From NCBI GenBank assembly GCA_964478915.1, contig CAYZKG010000057.1, positions 1 through 17,075 of the forward strand: DNA of 17,075 nt, read 5' to 3'. Source of the stretch: CAYJUM01 sp964478915. GTDB taxonomy: Bacteria > Nitrospirota > Nitrospiria > Nitrospirales > Nitrospiraceae. A program made the position numbers and the translations under genes. The notes beneath the pieces were generated by a model. It did not search any database and was not told the origin of the DNA. It was given only the letters and a program-made list of their open reading frames with translations. Numbering within the stretch: position 1 is the first letter of the stretch; every line of letters begins with the position of its first letter. Below, one piece after another: positions 7,790 through 14,896 of this stretch.

Positions 7790-8710
7790 GTTAGCCGCCC
7801 GCGCCATCATCTTGCAGAAAGAACAGATCTCTGCGGAAGTTGGCTGGCCGCAGACCGCGCAGGGATGAAGAGCGGCCTGGTCCTTCGCCGCCATGGAATC
7901 GGGAGCCGAGTGCGCCCTTTGCTTGTCGAGGAATCCCCAGTAGAAACGCTGCTTGGTGCCGGGTGACTCGGTTTCCAAGCGGTTCAGGACCTCCTTGTAG
8001 AGCAGCATCTTGGAGCCCTTGGCCATCGGGCACTCCTCAACGATATAGTCGATCTTGTTGAGCACCGCGTACGCGGCGATCTCCCGCTCCGAGAGCCGAT
8101 ACAGGGGTTTGACCTTTTTAGCGAAGCCTTCGAGCGAGGCCGGCAGGGACGGCCCCTGCTTCTCCAGATAGTCTTCCTGCCAGTGAAGGACATTCCCCAA
8201 CAAGCGGGCCGCTTCATCGTCCAGGTTGTGGCCGGTGGCCATGACGTCGTAATCGTGCTCCACGGCCGCTCGATTGAACCGGTACCGCTTGATCGTGCCG
8301 CAGACAGAGCAGGTCGGCCGATCGACCATGTCGGCCAATTCCCGAATGCCGGCGCCTTCCTGGTCCGTCACCGTATGGACCAGCAGCGTGGCATTGAGCG
8401 GTCGAGCCACGGTCTCCGCGAAGCGCTCCACTCTTTCACGGGATTTGGCGGAGTAGCCGGGGATGCCCAGATCGACATACAGGCCGTCGGCGCGGAACCC
8501 CAGCGTCAGTAGTACATGCCAGAGCGCCAGGCTGTCCTTTCCTCCTGAGACCGCCACCAGAATGCGATCCTGCCCGGTGAACATCCGGTCGCCTTTCACG
8601 GCACGGAGCACCTGGTCGTGCACGAATTCGTTGAAACAGGGCTTGCAGAAGGCGGCGTTGTGACGGGGCAGCCCGATCACCGCCTTCGTTTTGCACTTCT
8701 TACATCGCAT
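7775..8710 (-). CDS. ttuA: TtuA-type tRNA 2-thiolation enzyme (PP-loop ATPase, group II TtcA/TtuA/Ncs6 family)
   Basis: A 311-residue enzyme that should activate a tRNA uridine by adenylation and replace oxygen by sulfur. It has the full TtuA/Ncs6 plan: N-terminal zinc finger Cys3/6/22/25, PP-loop SGGKDS (55-60), Cys134 and Cys137 (CSVCG) plus Cys227 (EECPMAKG) that match the three [4Fe-4S] ligands, GHNLDDEAA (160-168), and a C-terminal zinc finger Cys284/287/296/299. The two zinc fingers separate it from TtcA. In Thermus, TtuA with the carrier TtuB makes 5-methyl-2-thiouridine at tRNA position 54; the gene just upstream here resembles TtuB, which supports this reading. The exact target uridine is not known from sequence. 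Its stop codon shares CTAG with the opposing cyclase stop. The start is overlapped upstream by heptamer repeats and has only a weak ribosome site. Confidence 0.88.
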   Translation of the reverse strand: MRCKKCKTKAVIGLPRHNAAFCKPCFNEFVHDQVLRAVKGDRMFTGQDRILVAVSGGKDSLALWHVLLTLGFRADGLYVDLGIPGYSAKSRERVERFAETVARPLNATLLVHTVTDQEGAGIRELADMVDRPTCSVCGTIKRYRFNRAAVEHDYDVMATGHNLDDEAARLLGNVLHWQEDYLEKQGPSLPASLEGFAKKVKPLYRLSEREIAAYAVLNKIDYIVEECPMAKGSKMLLYKEVLNRLETESPGTKQRFYWGFLDKQRAHSAPDSMAAKDQAALHPCAVCGQPTSAEICSFCKMMARAANLAHP

Positions 8711-8722
8711 GGAATACCCAAG

Positions 8723-8750
8723 AGGCTATGGGCTAGAGGCTATCGGCTAT
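8723..8750. repeat. Heptamer array A (four NGGCTAK units)
   Basis: Four contiguous 7-base units on the plus strand: AGGCTAT, GGGCTAG, AGGCTAT, CGGCTAT. They fill the gap between the ttuB-like and ttuA-like genes, and the last unit contains the ttuB-like stop codon (complement of CTA at 8747-8749). Single orientation, no opposed half. Confidence 0.85.
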
Positions 8751-8950
8751 AGGCGGCTGCCGCCGGAGATCACCGGACGGACCTCGACCTGATCCTCGTC
8801 CTTCAGCGTTTCGTCCTCGGTCACCAGGTCGTCGCCGCGAATGACGAGGTGCGCCTCGGGAATCAGGTTCAGCTCCCGCAGGAGCTCCCGGACGCGCTTG
8901 GGGCCTTTGACCTCCACCTGGCGGGCCGGATGGCTGAGCTGCACTTTCAT
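8747..8950 (-). CDS. ttuB: TtuB-like ubiquitin-fold sulfur carrier protein (ThiS/MoaD family)
   Basis: A 67-residue beta-grasp protein. The pattern (VEVKGPKRVRELLRELNL, PEAHLVIRGDDLVTEDETL, DEDQVEVRPVISGG) follows ThiS/MoaD/TtuB carriers, and the ending VISGG is very close to what I recall of the Thermus TtuB tail. Such proteins carry sulfur as a thiocarboxylate on the terminal glycine after activation by an E1-like enzyme (none in this window). The oddity is that Gly63-Gly64 is not terminal: Ser-Arg-Leu follows, and the stop codon lies in heptamer array A. The tail must be cleaved, or the protein would not be chargeable. ThiS (thiamine) or MoaD (molybdopterin) roles are alternatives, but the ttuA-like gene 36 bases downstream favours tRNA thiolation. 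No clear ribosome site precedes the ATG at 8950. Confidence 0.82.
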   Translation of the reverse strand: MKVQLSHPARQVEVKGPKRVRELLRELNLIPEAHLVIRGDDLVTEDETLKDEDQVEVRPVISGGSRL

Positions 8951-8970
8951 AGGGCGATGATACGTCGATC

Positions 8971-9055
8971 AATGGGTGATAGGCAATGGCGATAGGCCAT
9001 GGGATTGCGACTGCTTCGCCCGATAGCCTATTGCCCATAGCCCATCGCCCATCGC
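8971..9055. repeat. Heptamer array B (two opposed half-arrays)
   Basis: Left half at 8971-9004 has GATAGGC twice around AATGGC and ends in CATGGGA; the spacing slips by one base once. Right half at 9021-9055 has five exact 7-base units CGATAGC, CTATTGC, CCATAGC, CCATCGC, CCATCGC. The halves are near-complementary and could fold into a long imperfect hairpin. The array lies between galT-like and ttuB-like genes, and the right half abuts the galT stop codon (complement of CTA at 9056-9058). Confidence 0.85.
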
Positions 9056-10057
9056 CTAAATGGCTGCGTCTCGCAGAAATGTAGCGGATTCTTCAGGCTT
9101 GACCGGATTGATGTAGAACCCGGTGCCCCATTCAAATCCGGCCACCTGGGTCAGCTTCGGGATCAATTCGATGTGCCAGTGGTAAAAGTCGCCGGTCTTT
9201 TCGTGGAGGGGCGAGGTGTGCAGAATGAAATTGTAGGCCGGTCGCAAGAGAATCCGATCCATGCGGCGCAAGGCTTCGGAAAGGATGCGGGCCAGCAGCT
9301 CCACCTGGATTTTTTGACTTTCCTCGAAATACGCAGCATGGCGCTTGGGGAGAATCCACATCTCGAACGGAAAGCGGGCGGCGAAGGGCGTGATCACGAC
9401 GAACTCGGGGTTCTGGGTCACCAGCCGGTCGGTATCCTCCAGCTCCTGCCGGACGATGTCGCAATAGATGCAGCGCTCCTTTTGAAGGAAATGCGCACGG
9501 CAGCCGTTGATCTCACCCATGACGCTCGTCGGGATGATCGGCAGGGCGATGAGCTGGGAATGCGTGTGTTCCAGCGTGGCTCCGGCCGCCGCGCCGTGGT
9601 TTTTGAACACCAGGAGATAGCGAAACCGCGAGTCACGCCGAAGATCCACCATCCGGTCCCGATAGGCCCACAGGACATCCTCGATCTGCTTGGACGGCAG
9701 ATCGGCGAGGGTAGCTTTGTGATCCGGCGTTTCGATGATTACCTCATGGGCTCCGATGCCGTTCATCCGATCGTACAGCCCGACGCCTTCCCGGCCCAGC
9801 TCCCCTTCGATCTGGAGAGCCGGGAACTTGTTGGGAACCACGCGTACGCTCCACGTGGGTGTGTTGAAGTCGCCACCCTGCGGGCGGTAGGCGAGGATTT
9901 CCTGAGGCGTGAGCCGTTCCTGGCCCGGGCAGAACGGGCACAGGGTCTGTCCGGCCTGGTCGGCCGGAGGGTATTGGAGTTCCTGAGGACGGCTGGCGCG
10001 CTCGGTGGAAATGATCACCCAGCGGCCGACCACTGGATCACGTCTTAAATCAGGCAT
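9056..10057 (-). CDS. galT: GalT-family hexose-1-phosphate nucleotidylyltransferase (UDP-galactose or ADP-glucose type)
   Basis: A 333-residue member of the GalT branch of the HIT superfamily, which moves a nucleoside monophosphate between sugar phosphates through a histidine intermediate. Evidence: N-terminal DPVVGRWVIISTERASRP, zinc-type CPFC (40-43), NKFPAL, GAHEVIIETPDH, the active-site EHTHSQ with nucleophile His166 (HPHGQ in E. coli GalT), a second Cys pair C196/C199 and the HWHIEL motif (293-298). The catalytic His and Gln are present. The active-site spelling HTHSQ and the GH57 gene just upstream, with no galK or galE in view, leave open that it works on ADP-glucose or another sugar nucleotide in glucan turnover. 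The ATG at 10057 has GGAG 7 bases upstream. Heptamer arrays flank it on both sides. Confidence 0.88.
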   Translation of the reverse strand: MPDLRRDPVVGRWVIISTERASRPQELQYPPADQAGQTLCPFCPGQERLTPQEILAYRPQGGDFNTPTWSVRVVPNKFPALQIEGELGREGVGLYDRMNGIGAHEVIIETPDHKATLADLPSKQIEDVLWAYRDRMVDLRRDSRFRYLLVFKNHGAAAGATLEHTHSQLIALPIIPTSVMGEINGCRAHFLQKERCIYCDIVRQELEDTDRLVTQNPEFVVITPFAARFPFEMWILPKRHAAYFEESQKIQVELLARILSEALRRMDRILLRPAYNFILHTSPLHEKTGDFYHWHIELIPKLTQVAGFEWGTGFYINPVKPEESATFLRDAAI

Positions 10058-10069
10058 GGCAACTCCGCA

Positions 10070-10141
10070 GGCGATAGGCGATGGGCAATAGGCGATAGGG
10101 GGAAGTCTTCACCCCATTGCCCCTTGCCACTAGCCCATTGC
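10070..10141. repeat. Heptamer array C (two opposed half-arrays)
   Basis: Left half at 10070-10097: GGCGATA, GGCGATG, GGCAATA, GGCGATA. Right half at 10114-10141: CCATTGC, CCCTTGC, CACTAGC, CCATTGC. The halves are roughly reverse complements around a 16-base spacer. The array fills the gap between the GH57 stop (10148-10150) and the galT ribosome site. Confidence 0.88.
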
Positions 10142-10147
10142 CCAGCA

Positions 10148-12325
10148 TTACACTTTCCACATCACGGCCCGGAAGTTTTCGTCCGGGACGGTCAAGACTA
10201 TAGGATGATACCGAGGATACCGCTCCACTTCCAGTCCATCCTGAGTCACCACCACCGACATTTTGAATTCCTGTCGGGGCTTCAGCCCGAGCTCCTTGAA
10301 ACTGATGGCCAGCTCGATGATCTTCCGGCGACAGATGGTTCGGTGCTGCCCCGCTACCGACATGGCGGAGCCGGAAGTCCCGGAATAGAGCGTGAAGGTC
10401 TCCAGTATCGGGTGAGTCAGGGGAAAGATCAACCGGTGTTCCCCGCCCGGCAGATACAGATGCACCTCGACGTCAAGGCGGGGAGGGGTCATTGCATGGC
10501 CGTCGGGATCGAGCCGCAGGAACAGCGCCTCAAGGCTGTAGCCGAACGCGATCCAGGAGAAGAAGCGGTGCGCCTTCCACATGGCGCCCAGCGGAGGCGA
10601 GACATCGAGCATGCCGGCGCCATGCCATTCGAAAAAGTCGGTGACCAGGCCGTCGATAGTCGGGGACAACAGGTCCACCGGCTGGCGAGAGCGATCCGGT
10701 TCCCGAAGCGCCACGATCGGATCATTCAGAAACTCGGGAGCCGCCAGCCCGCCCCGTTGGAGGGCGTTCCGCAAATGGGTTCGAAACAGACGATCGAATT
10801 CCAGCTTGTAATCGGTCTCGAAGTCATCCCCGTACCACCAGAACCAGTCGCTGCCTTCGGCGGCGTACAGGGCGTTCCAGGCCTCCCGGCTCTGATCCGG
10901 CGTCAGGGTCGGCGTGACTTCCACCAGCCGAGCGCGGGTCTCGCGGAGCAATTCCCACGCTCGGTTGTCCTCAGGATGGCCGAGCCAGATTTTGAAGTCC
11001 TGGTTGATCCAGGAGCCCGTGTGCAGGTGGTGGAGCTTCCGGCTAGGCGGATGCGCTTCCAGGTACTGGCTGACCGTCACGGCAGAGGCGTGAACATCCT
11101 TGTGGTGGCGCGATCCCGTTGCCAGCCCGCCGTATACACCGGCCAGGAACCGCTCGCCGCCATCGTAGTAATGCTCCCAGGGGTTTTCCCCGTCCAGGAT
11201 GACGGCGACCATCGGACGGGGCCCCTGGGCGCGTCGTCCGATGTCTGCGAGGCGGCCCAGGAAATTTTCGGTGGCGGACTCCGGCGTGTTCTTTGAATAG
11301 ACGAACCCGATGGCGTCGGAGAGGTCTCGATCGCGGAACACGATAGCAAGCTCCTCTCCGGCATCGCCGATCGCGTAGGGACGGTAGAGGTCGTGATCGC
11401 GGTTCCAGCCTCCCAGCGACCGCGCCAGGACACCTTCATCGGTGGCCATCCATCCCAGCCCGGCGCGCTTGACGAGCGGGACCATCTCAGGACAGACCGA
11501 TCCCTCTGAAGGCCACAAGCCTTGTGGAGGACGGCCGAATATGTCCGCGTGCAGCGCAACCGCGCTGCGCACATGCCATTCCGCGTCACTGGGCGCCTGG
11601 AACCGCGTGGGCAGCGGGAGATCGGGGCGAGCCCGCCGCGCAACATCCGAGTCGATCACCAGAGGAAGGATCGGATGATAGAACGGGCTGGTGGTCAGCT
11701 CGATCTGCCCGGCCTCGGCCAGTCGCCGATAGAGCGGGATGATCGCGGCGATGGTCTGGAGCTGAAGCGCGAGGACCTGTTTCTTGTCCTCCTCGGTGAA
11801 TCCCCGGTTCTTCCGCCGGAGCGCGGCAAGCTCCGGGTGGCGGGCTACGGTGCCGAAGCCGAACCATGCCAGGTTGTGCCACACCTGAAGATCCAGGAGG
11901 TCCTGCGCGGTGAATTGCCTTGCCACCCGCTCGAGCTCGGCGGGCCTCACATCCGTGCCCCGCCTCACCAGCAATTCGTGGTATCGCGGATAGGGCCTGA
12001 CCATCGTCGCCCAGTTGGCCGCGAAGAAGTGCCGCACCACGAAGGCCCGTTCTGCGGACGTCAGATCGGCGGCAGGCCGTTGCGCGTGCTCCAGAAACAG
12101 ATCGTGCACGGAGCCCGACGCCATCTCTTGAAGCTGAAGGAGCAAGGATGGGGTGAAGTTGACCGTCACCTTGACGGTCGGAAAGCGCTCGAGGATGAAC
12201 GCCATATCGAAATAGGCTTTGGTGGCGTGGAGGCGGACCCACGGCATGCTGACGGACCGGGTCACCGGGTCCGTATAGTACGGCTGGTGCATGTGCCAGA
12301 GAATACAGACCTGTAGATCTTTCAT
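10148..12325 (-). CDS. Glycoside hydrolase family 57 protein (amylopullulanase/alpha-amylase type)
   Basis: A 725-residue GH57 enzyme that should cleave or rearrange alpha-glucans such as glycogen. The N-terminus has the GH57 region-1 motif LWHMHQPYY (residues 9-17). The predicted nucleophile is Glu274 in GLWPSEG and the predicted acid/base Asp378 in VILDGENPWEHYYDGG, a spacing of 104 that matches known GH57 amylopullulanases. GSDWFWWYGDDFE and a C-terminal beta-rich part (about 540-725) are also typical of that subgroup. No signal peptide, so it probably acts on internal glycogen. The start is uncertain: ATG at 12325 gives MKDLQVCILW; GTG at 12334 adds three residues; neither has a clear ribosome site. 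It is the first gene of the minus-strand unit leading to galT, ttuB and ttuA. Confidence 0.92.
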   Translation of the reverse strand: MKDLQVCILWHMHQPYYTDPVTRSVSMPWVRLHATKAYFDMAFILERFPTVKVTVNFTPSLLLQLQEMASGSVHDLFLEHAQRPAADLTSAERAFVVRHFFAANWATMVRPYPRYHELLVRRGTDVRPAELERVARQFTAQDLLDLQVWHNLAWFGFGTVARHPELAALRRKNRGFTEEDKKQVLALQLQTIAAIIPLYRRLAEAGQIELTTSPFYHPILPLVIDSDVARRARPDLPLPTRFQAPSDAEWHVRSAVALHADIFGRPPQGLWPSEGSVCPEMVPLVKRAGLGWMATDEGVLARSLGGWNRDHDLYRPYAIGDAGEELAIVFRDRDLSDAIGFVYSKNTPESATENFLGRLADIGRRAQGPRPMVAVILDGENPWEHYYDGGERFLAGVYGGLATGSRHHKDVHASAVTVSQYLEAHPPSRKLHHLHTGSWINQDFKIWLGHPEDNRAWELLRETRARLVEVTPTLTPDQSREAWNALYAAEGSDWFWWYGDDFETDYKLEFDRLFRTHLRNALQRGGLAAPEFLNDPIVALREPDRSRQPVDLLSPTIDGLVTDFFEWHGAGMLDVSPPLGAMWKAHRFFSWIAFGYSLEALFLRLDPDGHAMTPPRLDVEVHLYLPGGEHRLIFPLTHPILETFTLYSGTSGSAMSVAGQHRTICRRKIIELAISFKELGLKPRQEFKMSVVVTQDGLEVERYPRYHPIVLTVPDENFRAVMWKV

Positions 12326-12349
12326 GATCAGCACTGAACAGACAGGCGC

Positions 12350-12378
12350 AGTATGTCACAGGGTACCGTGGCATTCAA
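12350..12378 (-). promoter_or_regulatory. Candidate promoter of the GH57-galT-ttuBA unit
   Basis: On the minus strand TTGAAT (complement of 12373-12378), a 17-base spacer and CATACT (complement of 12350-12355), each 4 of 6 to sigma-70 consensus. The predicted start would be near 12343, giving a leader of about 18 bases before the ATG at 12325 that contains no ribosome site. Confidence 0.35.
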
Positions 12379-12399
12379 CACGCGAGGTAGCCCTGTCAT

Positions 12400-12428
12400 G
12401 TGACAAGGCACGGGATGCCCGGTATAAT
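12400..12428 (+). promoter_or_regulatory. Sigma-70-like promoter of the amgK unit, predicting a leaderless mRNA
   Basis: GTGACA (12400-12405, 5 of 6), a 17-base spacer and a perfect TATAAT (12423-12428). Transcription should start near 12435, one to three bases before the AmgK ATG at 12437. A short inverted repeat TGTCA-TG-TGACA (12394-12405) overlaps the -35 and TGTCACA recurs inverted at 12354-12360; either could bind a regulator. Confidence 0.65.
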
Positions 12429-12436
12429 CCGCCCGT

Positions 12437-13522
12437 ATGAGCGGCTCGGTTCCCGCCCCGCCAAAGTTCTCCATTGTCTCGCAAACTGTTCACAGCCGGT
12501 TGCCCTTCCACACGGAAGCCACGCGCCTCGTTCATCTTGCCGGGGATGCGTCCAACCGGCGGTATTATCGCGTGGAGCTGCACGGAGGGCCCCTTCCGTC
12601 GTTGATTCTCATGCAGTTGGCCTCTCCGGAGGCCTTCAAGGAGTCCGAGGAGGCGGTCAGCGGGGCGGTCTCTCCGATCACGGAGCTTCCTTTCATCAAT
12701 ATCGGGCGGCACCTGGCCGAGGCCGAGTTGCCGGTCCCGAGTCTGTATCACTACGATCAGGCCGCCGGTCTTTTGTACCTGGAGGACTTTGGCGACTGCC
12801 TGCTCACCCAAGCCTGCCGGACCGGAAGCGGCGCCGAGATTCGTAGCCTTTACCGCACGGCGATCGATTTGCTTGTCCGCATGCAGACCCGCGCCTCCCG
12901 CCCGCCCAATCCGGGCTGTCTCGCATTCAGCCGGACCTTTGATGTGCCGCTGCTGATGTGGGAGTTTGACCACTTCCTGGAGTACGGGGTCGTGGCAAGA
13001 AGAGGCAGGGCCATGGCGCCCTCTGATGAAAAGCAGGTACGGGCGGAATTTCACAAGATCGCCGAACTGCTGGCCGCCCAACCGAAGGTCTTCACGCATC
13101 GGGACTATCACTCCCGTAATCTCATGGTCCGTGAGGGGCATGGGCTCGGGGTGCTCGATTTTCAGGATGCGCTGCTCGGCCCGGCCACGTACGATCTGGC
13201 GTCGTTGCTCCGCGATGCCTACATCGAGTTGGAAGAAGGGTTGATCAACGACTTGATCGCCGAGTACCTGGAGGGCATGGCGGTCCATGGCGTCACGTGG
13301 CCCGATCGAGCCGCCTTTTGTCGCCTGTTTGATCTCACCAGTATCCAGCGGAATCTCAAGGCGGCAGGCCGGTTCGTCTATATCCATCGCGTGAAGCGGA
13401 ACCCCAGTTTTCTGGCCGACATCCCGCGCACGCTCGGCTACGTCCGGCGGAATCTGGAGAAATATTCCGAGCTCGCGACACTGCGCGCTCATCTGGCGCC
13501 GTATGTGCCAGAACTCCAATAA
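12437..13522 (+). CDS. amgK: AmgK-like N-acetylmuramate/N-acetylglucosamine anomeric kinase (APH fold)
   Basis: A 361-residue kinase of the aminoglycoside-phosphotransferase fold. LAGDASNRRYYRV (about 34-46) is the AmgK-type opening, LLYLEDFGD the hinge, THRDYHSRNLMV the Brenner catalytic loop (His221, Asp223, Asn228) and LDFQDALLGPATYDLASLLRD the metal-binding loop with Asp241. In Pseudomonas, AmgK phosphorylates MurNAc at carbon 1 and MurU converts it to UDP-MurNAc, recycling peptidoglycan and bypassing early, fosfomycin-sensitive steps. The adjacent murU-like gene makes that role likely here. The ATG at 12437 sits 8 bases after a perfect TATAAT and has no ribosome site, so it appears to be translated from a leaderless mRNA. 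An aminoglycoside resistance role is unlikely. Confidence 0.83.
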   Translation: MSGSVPAPPKFSIVSQTVHSRLPFHTEATRLVHLAGDASNRRYYRVELHGGPLPSLILMQLASPEAFKESEEAVSGAVSPITELPFINIGRHLAEAELPVPSLYHYDQAAGLLYLEDFGDCLLTQACRTGSGAEIRSLYRTAIDLLVRMQTRASRPPNPGCLAFSRTFDVPLLMWEFDHFLEYGVVARRGRAMAPSDEKQVRAEFHKIAELLAAQPKVFTHRDYHSRNLMVREGHGLGVLDFQDALLGPATYDLASLLRDAYIELEEGLINDLIAEYLEGMAVHGVTWPDRAAFCRLFDLTSIQRNLKAAGRFVYIHRVKRNPSFLADIPRTLGYVRRNLEKYSELATLRAHLAPYVPELQ

Positions 13523-13527
13523 GACGA

Positions 13528-13603
13528 GGCGATGGGCGATGGGCAAAAGGCGATGGGCCATGGCCGCGATCTTTCCCATTGCCTATAGCCCATGGCCTAT
13601 GGC
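13528..13603. repeat. Heptamer array D (two opposed half-arrays)
   Basis: Left half at 13528-13562: GGCGATG, GGCGATG, GGCAAAA, GGCGATG, GGCCATG. Right half at 13576-13603: CCATTGC, CTATAGC, CCATGGC, CTATGGC. A 13-base spacer separates the opposed halves, which could form a hairpin. The array starts 5 bases after the amgK stop and contains the upstream ATG (13592) of the murU reading frame. Confidence 0.88.
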
Positions 13604-13618
13604 CTGCACGAGCACACC

Positions 13619-14371
13619 GTGCGAGCGATGATCCTGGCGGCGGGGCACGGCACACGCTTGCACCCGCTGACCGACACAATGCCCAAGCCGCTCCTGCCGA
13701 TTGCCGGGAGACCGCTCATCGTCTGGAATCTGCTATTGCTGCGGAAGCACGGGATTACAGAGGTGTGCATCAACCTGCACTACCTCGGTCACCTGATCGA
13801 AGAGGAGCTTGGGGACGGCTCTCAGCTCGGCCTGCGCATTTGGTATTCGCGCGAGCCGATCATCCTGGGAACAGGCGGCGGGATCAAACAGGCGGAACCG
13901 TTCTTCGGAGGCGAGCCGTTTCTGGTCATCAACGGGGATACGCTTTTGGATTTGGATTTGACCGGAATGATAGCCTTTCACCGTGAGCATGGCGGGCTGG
14001 CCACGATGGCCCTGCGAGATGATCCGGAGGCAGAGCGGTGGGGCGTCATCGAGACTGACCAGCAGGGGCGTGTCGTATCCATTACCGGAAAAGGGGGACC
14101 GCGAGCGCATCAGGACCCAACCGGCATCCACCGGTGGATGTTTGCCGGCATCCATGTAATCGACCCGCTACTGCTCCGCGACGTCCCGGTAAGCCGGGAA
14201 ACCTCTATCATTGATGCCTATGTAAGCTGGCTCGAACGCGATGGCGACATCTATGGCTATGTGATGTCGGGATACTGGTTCGATGTGGGTACGCCTGAGC
14301 GATACACCCAGGCCCAGCGGGACGCCGACATCGGCCGTATTAATCTGTCAGCGCGCCTCGTGGATTCCTAG
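13619..14371 (+). CDS. murU: MurU-like nucleotidyltransferase (NDP-sugar pyrophosphorylase)
   Basis: A 250-residue nucleotidyltransferase that should join a sugar-1-phosphate to UTP, releasing pyrophosphate. The motif LAAGHGTRLHPLTDTMPKP (6-24) binds the nucleotide, GTGGGIKQAEPFFGG and NGDTLLDLDL hold the base and metal aspartate, and GYWFDVGTPERY is the conserved C-terminal block. Lack of hexapeptide repeats fits MurU rather than GlmU. After amgK it most probably makes UDP-MurNAc from MurNAc-1-phosphate; a glucose-1-phosphate or mannose-1-phosphate enzyme is the alternative. The start is uncertain: GTG at 13619 gives MRAMILAAG, matching the family; ATG at 13628 is shorter; ATG at 13592 lies in heptamer array D and would add nine repeat-derived residues. 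Confidence 0.85.
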   Translation: MRAMILAAGHGTRLHPLTDTMPKPLLPIAGRPLIVWNLLLLRKHGITEVCINLHYLGHLIEEELGDGSQLGLRIWYSREPIILGTGGGIKQAEPFFGGEPFLVINGDTLLDLDLTGMIAFHREHGGLATMALRDDPEAERWGVIETDQQGRVVSITGKGGPRAHQDPTGIHRWMFAGIHVIDPLLLRDVPVSRETSIIDAYVSWLERDGDIYGYVMSGYWFDVGTPERYTQAQRDADIGRINLSARLVDS

Positions 14372-14380
14372 CCACCTCTC

Positions 14381-14890
14381 ATGCCGGTCTTTCTCAGAAC
14401 GCTGCTGTTCACGATCCTCGTACCTGGTTCCGCCACCGTCGGAATTCCCTATCTCATCCTGACTCTTCACCCGGTCACCATGTGGTTCGATCTCGGACCG
14501 CTTCGGTACGGCGGAGTGATTCCGATCCTTGCCGGCGCCATCACCTATCTGTGGTGTGCCTGGGATTTCACGTTCACCGGAAAGGGGACGCCGGCCATCT
14601 GGGACCCGCCGAAGATGTTCGTGGCCAACGGGCTGTACCGCGCGGTGAGGAATCCCATGTATCTAGGCATCGTCCTTATCCTGGCGGGCGAGGCGCTCGT
14701 GTTCCGATCCTGGACGCTGCTGGCTTACGCCGTTGTAGCGTGGACCGGTTTCCATCTCTTTGTGATCTATTATGAAGAGCCGACCTTGAAGAAGAAATTC
14801 GGGACATCATACGAGAGCTATCTTCGCACCGTGCCGCGGTGGATGCCAAAAGCTCCCAACCCTCTCGCCAAGCGCGCGGCGAACTCCTAG
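14381..14890 (+). CDS. Isoprenylcysteine carboxyl methyltransferase / PEMT-family membrane methyltransferase
   Basis: A 169-residue integral membrane protein with about four hydrophobic segments (about 5-30, 44-62, 95-110, 112-130). Two motifs are the S-adenosylmethionine-binding signature of the bacterial ICMT/PEMT superfamily: GLYRAVRNPMYLG (84-96) and YYEEPTLKKKFG (130-141) followed by YLRTVPRW. Members methylate carboxyl groups, phospholipid amines or other membrane-associated acceptors; the substrate cannot be read from sequence. It starts 9 bases after murU and ends 6 bases before the MFS gene, so it belongs to the same transcription unit, but a link to cell-wall recycling is only positional. 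No clear ribosome site precedes the ATG. Confidence 0.82.
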   Translation: MPVFLRTLLFTILVPGSATVGIPYLILTLHPVTMWFDLGPLRYGGVIPILAGAITYLWCAWDFTFTGKGTPAIWDPPKMFVANGLYRAVRNPMYLGIVLILAGEALVFRSWTLLAYAVVAWTGFHLFVIYYEEPTLKKKFGTSYESYLRTVPRWMPKAPNPLAKRAANS

Positions 14891-14896
14891 CCGATC

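Noticed and set aside
12437..13522. Aminoglycoside resistance phosphotransferase
   Set aside because: Shares only the kinase fold; LAGDASNRRYYRV and the murU-like neighbour fit AmgK.
12356..13579. 407-codon open frame on the minus strand
   Set aside because: Antisense to the amgK-like gene and running through its promoter and array D; no recognisable family or ribosome site.
8971..13603. CRISPR array
   Set aside because: Units are 7 bases with no unique spacers of 25-40 bases and no cas genes.
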